Part shown: positions 28,111-39,583 of the stretch, in pieces | Layout of the letters: every line of letters begins with the position of its first letter | How positions within the stretch are numbered: position 1 is the stretch's first letter | Assembly (NCBI RefSeq): GCF_015751765.1 | Contig: NZ_JADOTX010000001.1 | Location: 5,146,001 to 5,210,000, forward strand | DNA from: Micromonospora ureilytica | Lineage (GTDB): Bacteria > Actinomycetota > Actinomycetes > Mycobacteriales > Micromonosporaceae | Direction of reading: 5' to 3' | DNA length: 64,000 bases | Made by a program: the position numbers and the translations under genes | Notes under the pieces: model-generated | The model's database searches: none | What the model was told of the DNA's origin: nothing | The model's input: only the letters and a program-made list of their open reading frames with translations

Positions 28111-29100
28111 ATGCGATCTCGCGTGACCCTGGTGCTCGCCATCACGGCGGTCGTGCTCGGTGGCGTCCTACTGGTCCCCACCGCGTACGCCCGACTCGCC
28201 AGTGACGACAGCGGCGGAGGCGGCGGAGGCGGTACGTCGAGCGTCGCCGCTCCCGCACCCGCCCCACCACCGCCACCCACCCTGGCGGCAGGCCCGGTGT
28301 CGGTGAGCTTCAAGGGGCAGTTCTTCTCGTGGGCTCTGCTGGATCGGAAGACCGGCAAGATCTCCGGGTCGCCGAACATGACCGCGACCAGCTCCACCGA
28401 ATCGATGATCAAGGCATGGATCGTCTCCGACTACCTGCGACAGCTCGGCAACAAGGAGCCGTCCGCAGCGATGAAGGAGATGGCTAGACTCGCCATCGTC
28501 GACAGCAACGACGGGGCGGCCAACAAGGTCTACGCCGCCGCGGGAGGCTCGTACAAGGCTTCGTCCAGCAGCATCCCCGATCCGGTGATCCAGCGGGCGA
28601 TCAAGATCTGCGGGCTGACCGACACCAAGCGCGGCAACGTCAAGCAGTACACCGGCTTCTGGAGCTTCACCCGGATGTCCCCCCGCGACGCGGTCCGGGT
28701 CGGCGACTGCATCGCCGACGGTAAGGCCGCCGGCCCGAAGTGGACCAAGTGGGTGTTGGACCAGATGAGCAAGGTCAAAGGCACCACCGCGGCCAAGGAC
28801 CAGCGACCCTCGTCCGGCGGTGGCCGCTGGGGGATCATCGACGGTCTGCCCAAGTCGATCACCGCGCAGGGGCCGGTCAGCATCAAGAACGGGTGGACCC
28901 CCATCTACGGCGACGGCAACTGGCACGTCAACTGCCTCGCCGTCACCGGCAAGTGGAGCCTCGCGGTGATGCTTCGCTACCCGATCAGGACCGGTCTGGA
29001 CTACGGCGCGAAGGTCTGCGCCAGTGTGGCCACCCAACTGGTCACCCCGCAGCCCGGCGCCGCGCTCAAGGTGCCGCAGCAGCCGGTCGGGAAGCTGTGA
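28111..29100 (+). CDS. Secreted serine beta-lactamase-fold protein 1
   Basis: 329 residues from ATG 28111: signal or anchor segment (4-28), a Gly and Pro-rich linker (33-60), then a class-A beta-lactamase/serine hydrolase-like domain. S98-M-I-K101 is the SxxK motif, and IKNGWTP stands for the KTG motif. The SDN motif is altered to SND (DSNDGAANK). No clear equivalent of the deacylating omega-loop glutamate is visible. Four cysteines (in IKICGL, GDCIAD, VNCLAV, KVCASV) are shared with the next gene and probably form disulfides. Probable cell-envelope role; true lactamase activity is unlikely. Confidence 0.75.
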   Translation: MRSRVTLVLAITAVVLGGVLLVPTAYARLASDDSGGGGGGGTSSVAAPAPAPPPPPTLAAGPVSVSFKGQFFSWALLDRKTGKISGSPNMTATSSTESMIKAWIVSDYLRQLGNKEPSAAMKEMARLAIVDSNDGAANKVYAAAGGSYKASSSSIPDPVIQRAIKICGLTDTKRGNVKQYTGFWSFTRMSPRDAVRVGDCIADGKAAGPKWTKWVLDQMSKVKGTTAAKDQRPSSGGGRWGIIDGLPKSITAQGPVSIKNGWTPIYGDGNWHVNCLAVTGKWSLAVMLRYPIRTGLDYGAKVCASVATQLVTPQPGAALKVPQQPVGKL

Positions 29101-30062
29101 TGGCCGGCAACCGTCGGGTCGACCGGCGCAACGGCGGCGAGGCCTCCCCGATTCGGCTGATCGCCGTCGCGGTCATCCTGATCGGGCTGGTCCTGGTGTC
29201 GCTGCGGCTGCTGCCCGGGTCGCCGTTCGAGTCGTCCGCAGCGGCCAAGTGGGGTGACGCCGGCTCCGACACCAGCGACCGCCCCACCGGCGCCGGCACC
29301 GACCGCAGCGCCCGCCAGCCGTCCTCGCCGTCCCCGAGCCCCAGCCCCTCGCTGGAACCGCTGCCCTTCGTGGCCAAGGACCTCAAGCTGGACATCAAGG
29401 GCTGGTACTCCTGGAGCGTCCTCGACCGCCGAACCGGAAAGATCATCGGTTCGAAGAACATGGGCGAGACCAGCACGACCGCCTCGATGATCAAGGCCTG
29501 GATCGTCGCCGACTACCTGCGTCGCGCGGCCGACGCCGGCCAGACCCCGAGCGACGCGAAGCTCGCCGACGCGACACGCATCATCAGGGACAGCGACAAC
29601 ACCCGAGCCGAACAGTTCTACAACCAGGTCGACCGGGACGCCTCGATCAAGCGACTCATCTCCATGTGCAAGCTGACCGACAGCAGCGTCGCCCCCGACG
29701 GCGGCTGGAGCCGGACGGCGCTCTCCCCCCGGGACACCGCCCGGATGGGCAACTGCATCGTCACCGGCACGGCCGCCGGGCCGAAGTGGACCAAGTGGCT
29801 GCTCAACGAGATGAAGCAGGTTCGCGGTGCTGGCGACTTCGGTATCCGCAAGGCATTCCCGGCCTCCGAGCAGAAGAAGATCGCCATCAAGAACGGGTGG
29901 ATCGACCGGACCAGGGAGCAGGAGATGCACATCAACTGCCTGGCCATCGGTGACACCTGGACGATGGGCGTGATGGTCAAGTACCCGATCAACATGGGCT
30001 ACGACTACGGCATGAAGAACTGCGAGAAGATCACCGAAGCGCTGCTCCGCCCCGGCACCTGA
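29100..30062 (+). CDS. Membrane-anchored serine beta-lactamase-fold protein 2
   Basis: 320 residues; ATG overlaps the previous stop (TGATG). One N-terminal helix (18-38) without an obvious cleavage site, a Pro/Ser linker (65-86), then the same fold as its neighbour. S129-M-I-K132 is SxxK, S165-D166-N167 is an intact SDN motif, and IKNGW is the KTG equivalent. Four cysteines match the first protein. The pair clearly arose by tandem duplication. A convergent hairpin follows before mqnA. Confidence 0.75.
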   Translation: MAGNRRVDRRNGGEASPIRLIAVAVILIGLVLVSLRLLPGSPFESSAAAKWGDAGSDTSDRPTGAGTDRSARQPSSPSPSPSPSLEPLPFVAKDLKLDIKGWYSWSVLDRRTGKIIGSKNMGETSTTASMIKAWIVADYLRRAADAGQTPSDAKLADATRIIRDSDNTRAEQFYNQVDRDASIKRLISMCKLTDSSVAPDGGWSRTALSPRDTARMGNCIVTGTAAGPKWTKWLLNEMKQVRGAGDFGIRKAFPASEQKKIAIKNGWIDRTREQEMHINCLAIGDTWTMGVMVKYPINMGYDYGMKNCEKITEALLRPGT

Positions 30063-30065
30063 GCC

Positions 30066-30088
30066 GCGCAGGCCAACGCCGCCTGCGC
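30066..30088. terminator. Convergent hairpin between serine hydrolase 2 and mqnA
   Basis: GCGCAGGC (30066-30073) and GCCTGCGC (30081-30088), perfect arms with a seven-base loop, placed between two convergent stop codons. Confidence 0.6.
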
Positions 30089-30108
30089 TGGCCCCGGGGC
30101 CGGCGGTG

Positions 30109-32933
<2,825 letters not shown>

Positions 32934-33064
32934 AGGCCCATGATCCCGGCAGGTCCCCCAACCCGCCATCACCCCCACGTTCGGCCCGGACCACGAGCAG
33001 GGCGTGGGGCTCGCCATGATCGACGAATTTGGTTTCCATCCATTGATCAACACTAACGCGAAAG

Positions 33065-33086
33065 TGTCGTACACCAGTTCTAGTGT
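33065..33086 (+). promoter_or_regulatory. Possible DNA-damage (PafBC/RecA-NDp-like) promoter of the HNH gene
   Basis: TGTCGTAC, exactly eight bases, then TAGTGT. The mycobacterial motif is TGTCRGTG-N8-TANNNT, so the first block matches five of eight positions and the spacing and -10 match. The -10 lies six bases before the ATG, implying a leaderless mRNA. Suggestive only. Confidence 0.4.
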
Positions 33087-33092
33087 GGCTTG

Positions 33093-34343
33093 ATGTTGGA
33101 GGCGTTGACGCAGGTGGGCGGTGCGGTTGACCACTGCGCCGAGACCGCGCTCTGGGGGCTCTCCGACGACGATCTGCTTGCTGCTCTCGACGCGACTCAG
33201 GTGTTGGCGCAGCGGTTGGCCGCCGTTCAGCTCGGTCTGGTCCGCGAGTTGGACGGCCGCGGTCTGGCTGTCGCGCAGGGCGCCTCGTCCACCGCGGTCT
33301 GGCTGCGGGAGCGACTACGGCTCTCCGGTCGCGGTGCGCGCCAACTGGTCCAGCTCGCCGCCACCATCGACGCCGCCCCGTCAGCGGTGCGCGACGCGCT
33401 ACTCGGCGGCGCCATCACCGTCGAGCAGGGCCGGGTGGTGGCCGAGACGATCGCCGCCCTCCCGGCGGAAGCCGGTCCCGAAGTGGCGGACAAGGCAACC
33501 CAACTGCTGGTCGCCTGGGCCGACCGCTTCGATCCGACAAGTCTGAGCCGGCTCGGCGAACGCGTCCTCACGCACGTCGCCCCGGAGCTGGCCGACGAAG
33601 CTGAGCTGAAGGCTCTGGAGCGGGCCACCGAGCGGGCCGAGGCCCGCCGGCACGTCACGCTCTCCGAGCAGCAGAACGGGCAGGTACGCCTCAGCGGCAA
33701 CCTCGACACCGAAACCGCGAGCCTGCTGCGCGAGGCCATCGATCCGCTCTGCACCCCAGCCGGGGAGCACGATGACCGCAGTCCTGGTCAGCGCCGTGCC
33801 GACGCGTTGGGCGAGATCTGCCGGCTGGCGCTACGCACCGGTCAGCTGCCCGACAACGGCGGCGACCGTCCTCAGCTGGTGGTGACCGTGTCGCTCGACG
33901 AGCTGGTCAACGGCGTACGCGCCGGAGCACTGGAGACCGGCACGCGCCTCACGCCCGGTGCGGTCCGCCGCCTGGCCTGCGACGCTGGGGTGCTGCCGGT
34001 CGTGCTGGGCGGCAACAGTCAGGTCCTGGACGTCGGTCGTCAGCGCCGGCTCTTCACCGGCCCGCTACGGCGCGCGCTGGTCCTGCGGGACGGCGGTTGC
34101 GCCTTCCCTGGTTGTGATCGGCCGCCGAGATGGTGCGATGGTCACCACCTCCGACACTGGGCCGACGGTGGGGTGACGGCGCTGGGCAATGCGGTGCTGC
34201 TCTGCGGTTACCACCACCGGTTCATCCACCGCGGCGACTGGACGGTCCGCATCGCGGCGGACGGCCGGCCCGACTTCCTCCCGCCCAGCTGGCTCGACCC
34301 GCTGCGCACCCCACGTCGCAACCTCTACCACCGGCGCTGCTGA
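33093..34343 (+). CDS. DUF222 / HNH endonuclease protein
   Basis: 416 residues. DUF222 domain over about 1-290 (helical, LAAVQLGLVRELDGRG, STAVWLRERLRLSGRGARQLV). A C-terminal HNH motif at about 330-395: VLRDGGCAFPGCDRPPRWCDGHHLRHWADGG, then LLCGYHHRFIH, with the zinc cysteines and catalytic histidines intact. These proteins (13E12-like) are multicopy in actinobacteria; function in DNA repair or as a homing-like nuclease is not settled. ATG 33093 follows a TTG by one codon; no ribosome binding site, consistent with a leaderless transcript. Confidence 0.88.
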   Translation: MLEALTQVGGAVDHCAETALWGLSDDDLLAALDATQVLAQRLAAVQLGLVRELDGRGLAVAQGASSTAVWLRERLRLSGRGARQLVQLAATIDAAPSAVRDALLGGAITVEQGRVVAETIAALPAEAGPEVADKATQLLVAWADRFDPTSLSRLGERVLTHVAPELADEAELKALERATERAEARRHVTLSEQQNGQVRLSGNLDTETASLLREAIDPLCTPAGEHDDRSPGQRRADALGEICRLALRTGQLPDNGGDRPQLVVTVSLDELVNGVRAGALETGTRLTPGAVRRLACDAGVLPVVLGGNSQVLDVGRQRRLFTGPLRRALVLRDGGCAFPGCDRPPRWCDGHHLRHWADGGVTALGNAVLLCGYHHRFIHRGDWTVRIAADGRPDFLPPSWLDPLRTPRRNLYHRRC

Positions 34344-34631
34344 CGCCGCCGACCAGACACCGCGACCTCATGACAACCGAGTCGATCACGGCGAGAAGGC
34401 CGCGCCACCTTGCGATACGCCACTCGGTGACACTCGACCGGGCAACACGCCGTCTCGGTCGGGTGGTCGCGTCGGTAATTCGCTGGATGCGGCGGGTTGG
34501 GGAGCGTAGGGTTGCAGCCCGCTTGACGGCCGAGGTGAGCTGCACCGGAACGGACGTCTTCGCGCCGGGCGGCCGGCCATCCGCCCCCGGACACGCGAGC
34601 GCGCAGCAGATGTGAACGATGGGACGTCAGC

Positions 34632-36884
34632 ATGCCCGCACTTGACCTCGACACCCAGCTCAGCACCGACGCCGACACCGATACCGACCTCGACGCGGAC
34701 CTGGCCGCCGAACGCGCACACCTCACCACCTCGCGGGCGGCGCTGGGTCGGATGCGGGCGAGGGCCGAGTCTCTCTTCGCCACCGGTGACCAGGTGGCCG
34801 GCGACGCGTACGCGGCCGAGACGCTCGGCCGCACCCTGGCCCGCCGGGTCGCCGAGCTGGCCGACGACCCGACCACTCCGCTCTTCTTCGGCCGCCTCGA
34901 CTTCGCCGGCGCCCCCGACAGCAGTGCCACCGACAGCAGTGCCACCGACAGCGGCGCCACCGACAGCGGGACGACGGACACCGCAGACACCGGGACCACC
35001 AACAGCAGGCCCACGAGCAACGGGCCCACAGCCAGCAGGCCCAAGAGCGACCCGGCCACGAAGGGCCCGGCTGCACCCGACACCAGCGGTGATCATCACG
35101 GGCGGCGGTATCACGTGGGGCGGCGGCACGTCACCGACGAGCACGGCGAGCCGTTGGTGCTGGACTGGCGGGCGCCGGTCTCGCGCTCGTTCTACCGGGC
35201 CAGTGTGCGGGATCCGCAGGGGGTGGCGGTCCGGCGGCGGTTCGGGTTCAGCAATGGTGTGCTGACCAGCTTCGAGGATGAGCGGCTGGATCGGGGCGAG
35301 GAGCTCGGTACGACCAGTCGGATCCTCACCGCCGAGATCGAGCGTCCACGTGTCGGGCCGATGCGGGACATCGTCGCCACGATCCAGCCGGAGCAGGACG
35401 AGCTGGTCCGGGCTGACCTGGCCGACTCGATCTGTGTGCAGGGGGCGCCGGGTACGGGAAAGACGGCTGTGGGCCTGCACCGGGCCGCGTATCTGCTCTA
35501 CCTGCACCGGGAGCGGTTGCGGCGGGCGGGTGTGCTGATCGTCGGGCCGAACCGGGCCTTCCTGTCGTACATCGCGGCGGTGTTGCCGGCGCTCGGTGAG
35601 GTCGAGGTCGAGCAGGCCACGGTGGAGGAGTTGATCTCCCGGGTGCCGGTCCGGGCGGTTGAGGCGCCGGCGGTGGCCGCGCTGAAACATGACGTACGGA
35701 TGGCGAGCGTCCTGCGGCGGGCGGTGCAGGCACAGATCGGCACCCCGACCGAGTCGATCACCGTCTCGGACGGTTCGTTCCGTTGGCGGATCGGGCTGGA
35801 GCCGTTGCATCGGATCGTCGAGGAGACCCGCCGGGAGGGGTTGCCGTACGGCACGGGTCGGGAACGCGTCCAGGCGCGGGTGGTGAGCCTGCTGCAACGG
35901 CAGGCCGAGGCGCGGCGTGCGGAGTCGCCAAGCGACGCCTGGCTGCGTCGGATGAGCAGGTGCCGGCCGGTGCTCGACTTCCTGGACGCGGTCTGGCCGG
36001 CGCTCACTCCGGAAGGGCTGGTGCACGGTCTGTTCTCCGATCCGGGCCGACTCGCCGCCGCGGCGGACGGGCTGCTCAGCGACACCGAGCAGGCGCAGCT
36101 CACCTGGGCCAAGCCGGCCCGTACCCCGAAGGCGACCCGTTGGACCGCCGCCGACGCGGTGTTGATCGACGAGGCGACCGGGTTGCTGGAACGGCTCTCC
36201 GGGTTCGGGCACGTGGTGGTGGACGAGGCGCAGGACCTCTCCCCGATGCAGTGTCGGGCCATCGCTCGGCGCAGCGAGCACGGCTCGGTCACGCTCCTCG
36301 GTGACCTCGCCCAGGGCACCGCGCCGTGGGCGGCGACGGACTGGCGGGAGTCCCTTGCCCATCTGGGCAAGCCGGACGCGGTGGTGGTTCCGTTGACAGT
36401 CGGTTTCCGGGTGCCCGCCGCAGTCGTCGCGTTCGCGAACCTGCTGCTCCCGGCGCTCGCTGTGGACGTACCGCCGGCCGAGTCGCTGCGGCACGACGGC
36501 GGCCTGGACGTGCGTACGGTGACCGATCTGACCTCGGCGACGGTGGCCGAGGTGCGCGCGGCGCTGGCGCACGACGGCTCGGTCGGTGTGATCGCCGCGG
36601 ACGACGCGGTCGACGGCCTGCGCGCGGCGCTGGCCGAGGCCGGCGTCGAGACCGCGACCGCCGACGACGTGGCGGCCGCGGAGCGGGTCACAGTGGTGCC
36701 GGCGACGCTGGTCAAGGGCCTTGAGTACGACCATGTGGTGGTGGTCGAGCCGGCGGCGATCGTCGCGGCCGAGCCACGCGGGCTGCACCGGCTGTACGTG
36801 GTGCTCACGCGGGCGGTGTCCCGGCTGGCGGTGCTGCACGTCGCGCCGCTGCCCGCCCCGCTCGTCGCCGGGTCAGCGGGCTGA
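34632..36884 (+). CDS. helD: HelD-type RNA polymerase-associated ATPase
   Basis: 750 residues, UvrD-like superfamily 1 ATPase of the HelD family, which frees stalled or inactive RNA polymerase. An N-terminal coiled-coil arm (about 22-80), Walker A GAPGTGKT (271-278), motif II VVVDEAQDLSP, motif III LLGDLAQG, and late YVVLTRAVSRLAVLH are present. A low-complexity insert (about 95-150) rich in D-S-A-T then Ser/Thr/Pro/Lys separates the arm from the ATPase and is encoded partly by 15-base repeats at 34917-34961. HelR members protect against rifamycins; I saw no rifamycin-associated element upstream. Upstream 288 bases hold no other gene. Start ATG 34632, weak ribosome binding site. Confidence 0.88.
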   Translation: MPALDLDTQLSTDADTDTDLDADLAAERAHLTTSRAALGRMRARAESLFATGDQVAGDAYAAETLGRTLARRVAELADDPTTPLFFGRLDFAGAPDSSATDSSATDSGATDSGTTDTADTGTTNSRPTSNGPTASRPKSDPATKGPAAPDTSGDHHGRRYHVGRRHVTDEHGEPLVLDWRAPVSRSFYRASVRDPQGVAVRRRFGFSNGVLTSFEDERLDRGEELGTTSRILTAEIERPRVGPMRDIVATIQPEQDELVRADLADSICVQGAPGTGKTAVGLHRAAYLLYLHRERLRRAGVLIVGPNRAFLSYIAAVLPALGEVEVEQATVEELISRVPVRAVEAPAVAALKHDVRMASVLRRAVQAQIGTPTESITVSDGSFRWRIGLEPLHRIVEETRREGLPYGTGRERVQARVVSLLQRQAEARRAESPSDAWLRRMSRCRPVLDFLDAVWPALTPEGLVHGLFSDPGRLAAAADGLLSDTEQAQLTWAKPARTPKATRWTAADAVLIDEATGLLERLSGFGHVVVDEAQDLSPMQCRAIARRSEHGSVTLLGDLAQGTAPWAATDWRESLAHLGKPDAVVVPLTVGFRVPAAVVAFANLLLPALAVDVPPAESLRHDGGLDVRTVTDLTSATVAEVRAALAHDGSVGVIAADDAVDGLRAALAEAGVETATADDVAAAERVTVVPATLVKGLEYDHVVVVEPAAIVAAEPRGLHRLYVVLTRAVSRLAVLHVAPLPAPLVAGSAG
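34917..34961. repeat. 15-base tandem repeats inside helD
   Basis: Three consecutive copies of GACAGCAGTGCCACC or a near variant, encoding D-S-S-A-T units in the linker of HelD. A fourth, degenerate copy follows. Confidence 0.7.
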
Positions 36885-37484
36885 CAGGGCCGCCGCGATT
36901 TCCCGTAGCGGGCGGCCGGAGTCGGCCAGCGGCACGTGGAACGACAGCCACGACCCGTCGGCGAAGTCGATCCGCAGCCGTTTCCAGTTCAACCGGTACC
37001 TGCCGAACCGGGCGGTGACGGCCGTGCGCGGCACCGACCCGAGCAGGTCGATGTCGGTCTGCGCGCGCTCGTCCGCCGCCGAGCTGGACAGCAGCCCGAC
37101 GGGTGCTGTCGCGCCGAGCAGCAGCCGTTGGTCGGTGACACCCAGCACGAGGGTTCGGACGCCGACGCTCTTCGCCGCCACGGTCAGGGCATGGTGCAGC
37201 ACTGATGCCTGGGAGCCCGGTTCGCCTCGACCTCCGACACCGAAGACGAGCCAGTCGACGGCGTTGTCCGCCCGACCGACTGTGATGGTCGGGGACAGCA
37301 CGTTGAGCAGGACACCCAGAAAGCCCGGCCCACCCGTGCTGGCTGGCGCCGACGGCTGCGGGGGCGGTGCCGGGGTCAGGCCTCCGCCCGCTCGAACCTT
37401 GGCCACCGCGCGCACCCGCTCGTCGACAGGTATCAGCCGGGTGATCCCCTCGACGTACCGTGCCCGACTCTCGTCGACAGTCAT
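36873..37484 (-). CDS. Conserved hypothetical protein (PH-like?)
   Basis: 203 residues starting MTVDESRARYVEG, with GAGGGG five bases upstream, which decides the start over GTG 37490. The C-terminal half alternates short strands (TLVLGVTDQRLLLGA, RTAVTARFGRYRLNWKRLRIDFADGSWLSFHVP), a pattern seen in PH-like bacterial domains. The middle is a Pro/Ala/Gly linker. No enzyme motif. The gene ends 12 bases inside the convergent helD 3-prime end. Confidence 0.75.
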   Translation of the reverse strand: MTVDESRARYVEGITRLIPVDERVRAVAKVRAGGGLTPAPPPQPSAPASTGGPGFLGVLLNVLSPTITVGRADNAVDWLVFGVGGRGEPGSQASVLHHALTVAAKSVGVRTLVLGVTDQRLLLGATAPVGLLSSSAADERAQTDIDLLGSVPRTAVTARFGRYRLNWKRLRIDFADGSWLSFHVPLADSGRPLREIAAALSAR

Positions 37485-37682
37485 CGGCACCCCTCGTGGT
37501 CGGCCGGCGCCAGAGCCCCCAGCTCATTGCCCGGGCTTGACACGGACCCTCCCCAGTGGCCTGTGCGACGGATCGGTCGCCTCGGCTCCCCACCCTAGGC
37601 ACTGCTCGCCGCGATCGGGGGTCCGCAGCAGCCGGTGATGACGGGGTCTCCCGTCTCGACTTTGTGCCGTAAAGTAGTTTGC

Positions 37683-38327
37683 GTGGACCTCGACGATGAT
37701 TCACCGCCCACCGACGCGGCGGCGGCGCTCCGGCTGATCCAGGACCAACGGTCGGCGACGGCACGCCGGCTCGACCCCGACGCCCGCCTGCTCTACTGGC
37801 CGTGGGGTGTCGCCTGGCTGGTCGGCTTCGGGTTGTTCTTCCTGCGGTTCTCCCCCGGTGACCGGGCGCTGGTCGACCTGCCGAGCTGGCTGCCGCTGAC
37901 CGTCCTGTTCGTCCTGCTCGCGGCCGCCGGAACGATCCAGGCGGTGGTCAGCGTGCGGGCCTACGGCCAGGTGACAGGTGACTCCGCCCGGCGTGGCAAG
38001 TGGTACGGGTACGCCTGGGCCCTCGGTTCGGTGAGCATCTACGCGGGGCTGGGCCGGATCTCCGAGCACCTGCCGCACGACCTGGCGGCGCTGCTCTGGT
38101 CGGCGACCGCCGTCGGGTTGACCGGCGCGCTGCACATGGCCGGCGGGGCGGTCTGGCTGGACCGGGACCTGTTCCGGCTGGGCGTCTGGATCAGCCTGAT
38201 CAACCTGGTCGGGGCGTTCGCCGGGCCGGGCTGGCACCCGCTCATCGTGGCGGTGGCCGGCGGCGGCGGAATGCTGGTGGCCGGCGCGATCGCCCGGCGG
38301 CGACAGCGGCAGCGGCAGCAGCCGTGA
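37683..38327 (+). CDS. Membrane protein of the regulator/ABC cluster
   Basis: 214 residues with five or six membrane helices (for example WGVAWLVGFGLFFLRF, LPLTVLFVLLAAAGTIQAVV) after a 40-residue soluble lead with ALRLIQDQRSATARRLDPD. Unknown family, but this kind of protein commonly precedes a PadR/MarR-like regulator and ABC transporter in actinobacteria. GTG 37683 is preceded by TAAAGT at 37670-37675, so the mRNA may be leaderless. The stop overlaps the next start (GTGA). Confidence 0.8.
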   Translation: MDLDDDSPPTDAAAALRLIQDQRSATARRLDPDARLLYWPWGVAWLVGFGLFFLRFSPGDRALVDLPSWLPLTVLFVLLAAAGTIQAVVSVRAYGQVTGDSARRGKWYGYAWALGSVSIYAGLGRISEHLPHDLAALLWSATAVGLTGALHMAGGAVWLDRDLFRLGVWISLINLVGAFAGPGWHPLIVAVAGGGGMLVAGAIARRRQRQRQQP

Positions 38328-38635
38328 CCGAGCTGGATCCGGTCATCCACGCGCAGGCCCGGCTGCGGGTGGTCGCCAGCCTCTCCGCTCTCAACGTCGG
38401 CGACAGGATCGCGTTTCCCCGCCTGCAGGATCTGCTCGCGATGACCGCCGGCAACCTCTCGGTGCACCTGCGCAAGCTCGAAGAGGCCGGCTACGTGGAG
38501 ATCACCAAGACCCATCGTGGACGCACCCCGGCAACCCTGGTCCGGCTCAGCCGGCGAGGTCGGCTGGCGTTCGAGGAGTACACCGAAGCTATCCGCGCCC
38601 TGCTCGACCCCATCCCGTCGAAGGAGCAGTCATGA
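38324..38635 (+). CDS. Winged-helix transcriptional regulator (MarR/ArsR-like)
   Basis: 103 residues. RLRVVASLSALNVGDRIAFPRLQDLLAMTAGNLSVHLRKLEEAGYVEITKTHRGRTPATLVRLSRRGR-type sequence is the single-domain winged-helix family with recognition helix around NLSVHLRKLE. Overlaps the previous and the next gene by four bases, so it is made with the transporter. Likely represses its own operon; the AAAGTAGTTT around 37671 is a possible half-palindromic site. Confidence 0.9.
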   Translation: MTELDPVIHAQARLRVVASLSALNVGDRIAFPRLQDLLAMTAGNLSVHLRKLEEAGYVEITKTHRGRTPATLVRLSRRGRLAFEEYTEAIRALLDPIPSKEQS

Positions 38636-39573
38636 TCCTCGCCCGCGCCGACCAGGCCAGCCGCCGGTACGGCGACGTCCTCGCCCTCGACCGCGTCGAC
38701 CTGGAAGTCCGGGCCGGTGAGCTGGTCGGCCTGCTCGGGCCCAACGGCGCCGGCAAGAGCACCCTGATGAACCTGCTGGTGGGCCTGCGCCGTCCCAGCT
38801 CGGGGCGGGTGGAGTTGTTCGGCGGCGACCCCCGCGACCCGGCGAGCCGGCGACAGATCGGGGTCACCCCGCAGGAGACCGGCCTGCCCGGCACGCTGCG
38901 CGTCGGCGAGGTCGTCGACTTCGTCTCCGCGCACTACCCCGACCCGGTGCCCCGGGCGGAACTGCTCGACCGCTTCGGCGTCGCCGACCTGGCCCGACGA
39001 CAGACCGGTGGGCTCTCCGGCGGGCAGCGCCGCCGGTTGGCCGTGGCGTTGGCGTTCGTCGGCCGGCCCCGGTTGGTGCTGCTCGACGAACCGACCACGG
39101 GCCTGGACGTGGCCGCCCGGCACACCCTGTGGGACGCCATCCGGGCCTTCCACGACGACGGTGGCACCGTGCTGTTGAGCAGCCACTACCTGGAGGAGGT
39201 GGAGGCGCTCGCCCGCCGGGTGGTGGTCATCGGGCAGGGCCGGGTGCTCGCCGACGACAGCGTGGACGCGGTGCGCGGCATCGTCGGCGTACGCCGGGTC
39301 AGCCTGGTCGCCGACCACCTGCCCGACCTGCCCGGGGTCGTCCGCACCGAACGGGTGGACGGTCGGCTGCACCTGCTCACCACCGACGCCGACGAGCTGG
39401 TCCGAGCGCTGGTCACGGCCCAGACTCCGTTCACCGACCTGGAGGTACGGCCGACGTCGCTGGAGGAGGCGTTCCTCGCCATCACCAGCGGGGACGCGCC
39501 CAGCGGCGACGCGCCCGCCAGCACCGGCCGACCCACCACCGCCGCTGCCGGCGGCCGACCCACAAGCGTCTGA
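38632..39573 (+). CDS. ABC transporter ATP-binding protein (drug-export type)
   Basis: 313 residues. Walker A GPNGAGKST, signature LSGGQRRRLAVAL, Walker B LVLLDEPTTGLD, and the H-loop LLSSHYLEEVE are intact. The extra 80-residue C-terminal domain is typical of CcmA/DrrA-type exporters. The very end is a Gly-Asp-Ala-Pro-rich tail with short duplications (SGDAPSGDAP). It pairs with the permease 10 bases downstream. Substrate unknown. Confidence 0.93.
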   Translation: MILARADQASRRYGDVLALDRVDLEVRAGELVGLLGPNGAGKSTLMNLLVGLRRPSSGRVELFGGDPRDPASRRQIGVTPQETGLPGTLRVGEVVDFVSAHYPDPVPRAELLDRFGVADLARRQTGGLSGGQRRRLAVALAFVGRPRLVLLDEPTTGLDVAARHTLWDAIRAFHDDGGTVLLSSHYLEEVEALARRVVVIGQGRVLADDSVDAVRGIVGVRRVSLVADHLPDLPGVVRTERVDGRLHLLTTDADELVRALVTAQTPFTDLEVRPTSLEEAFLAITSGDAPSGDAPASTGRPTTAAAGGRPTSV

Positions 39574-39583
39574 GGAGGCGACC

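Noticed and set aside
32985..33020. CCCCACG ... CGTGGGG inverted repeat upstream of the ArsR-type gene
   Set aside because: Arms of seven bases with a 23-base loop are common by chance in GC-rich DNA.
34344..34631. Rifamycin-associated element upstream of helD
   Set aside because: No match to the GGGGCTTGC...GCAAGGCCC-type consensus was found, so HelR-type rifamycin control is not claimed.
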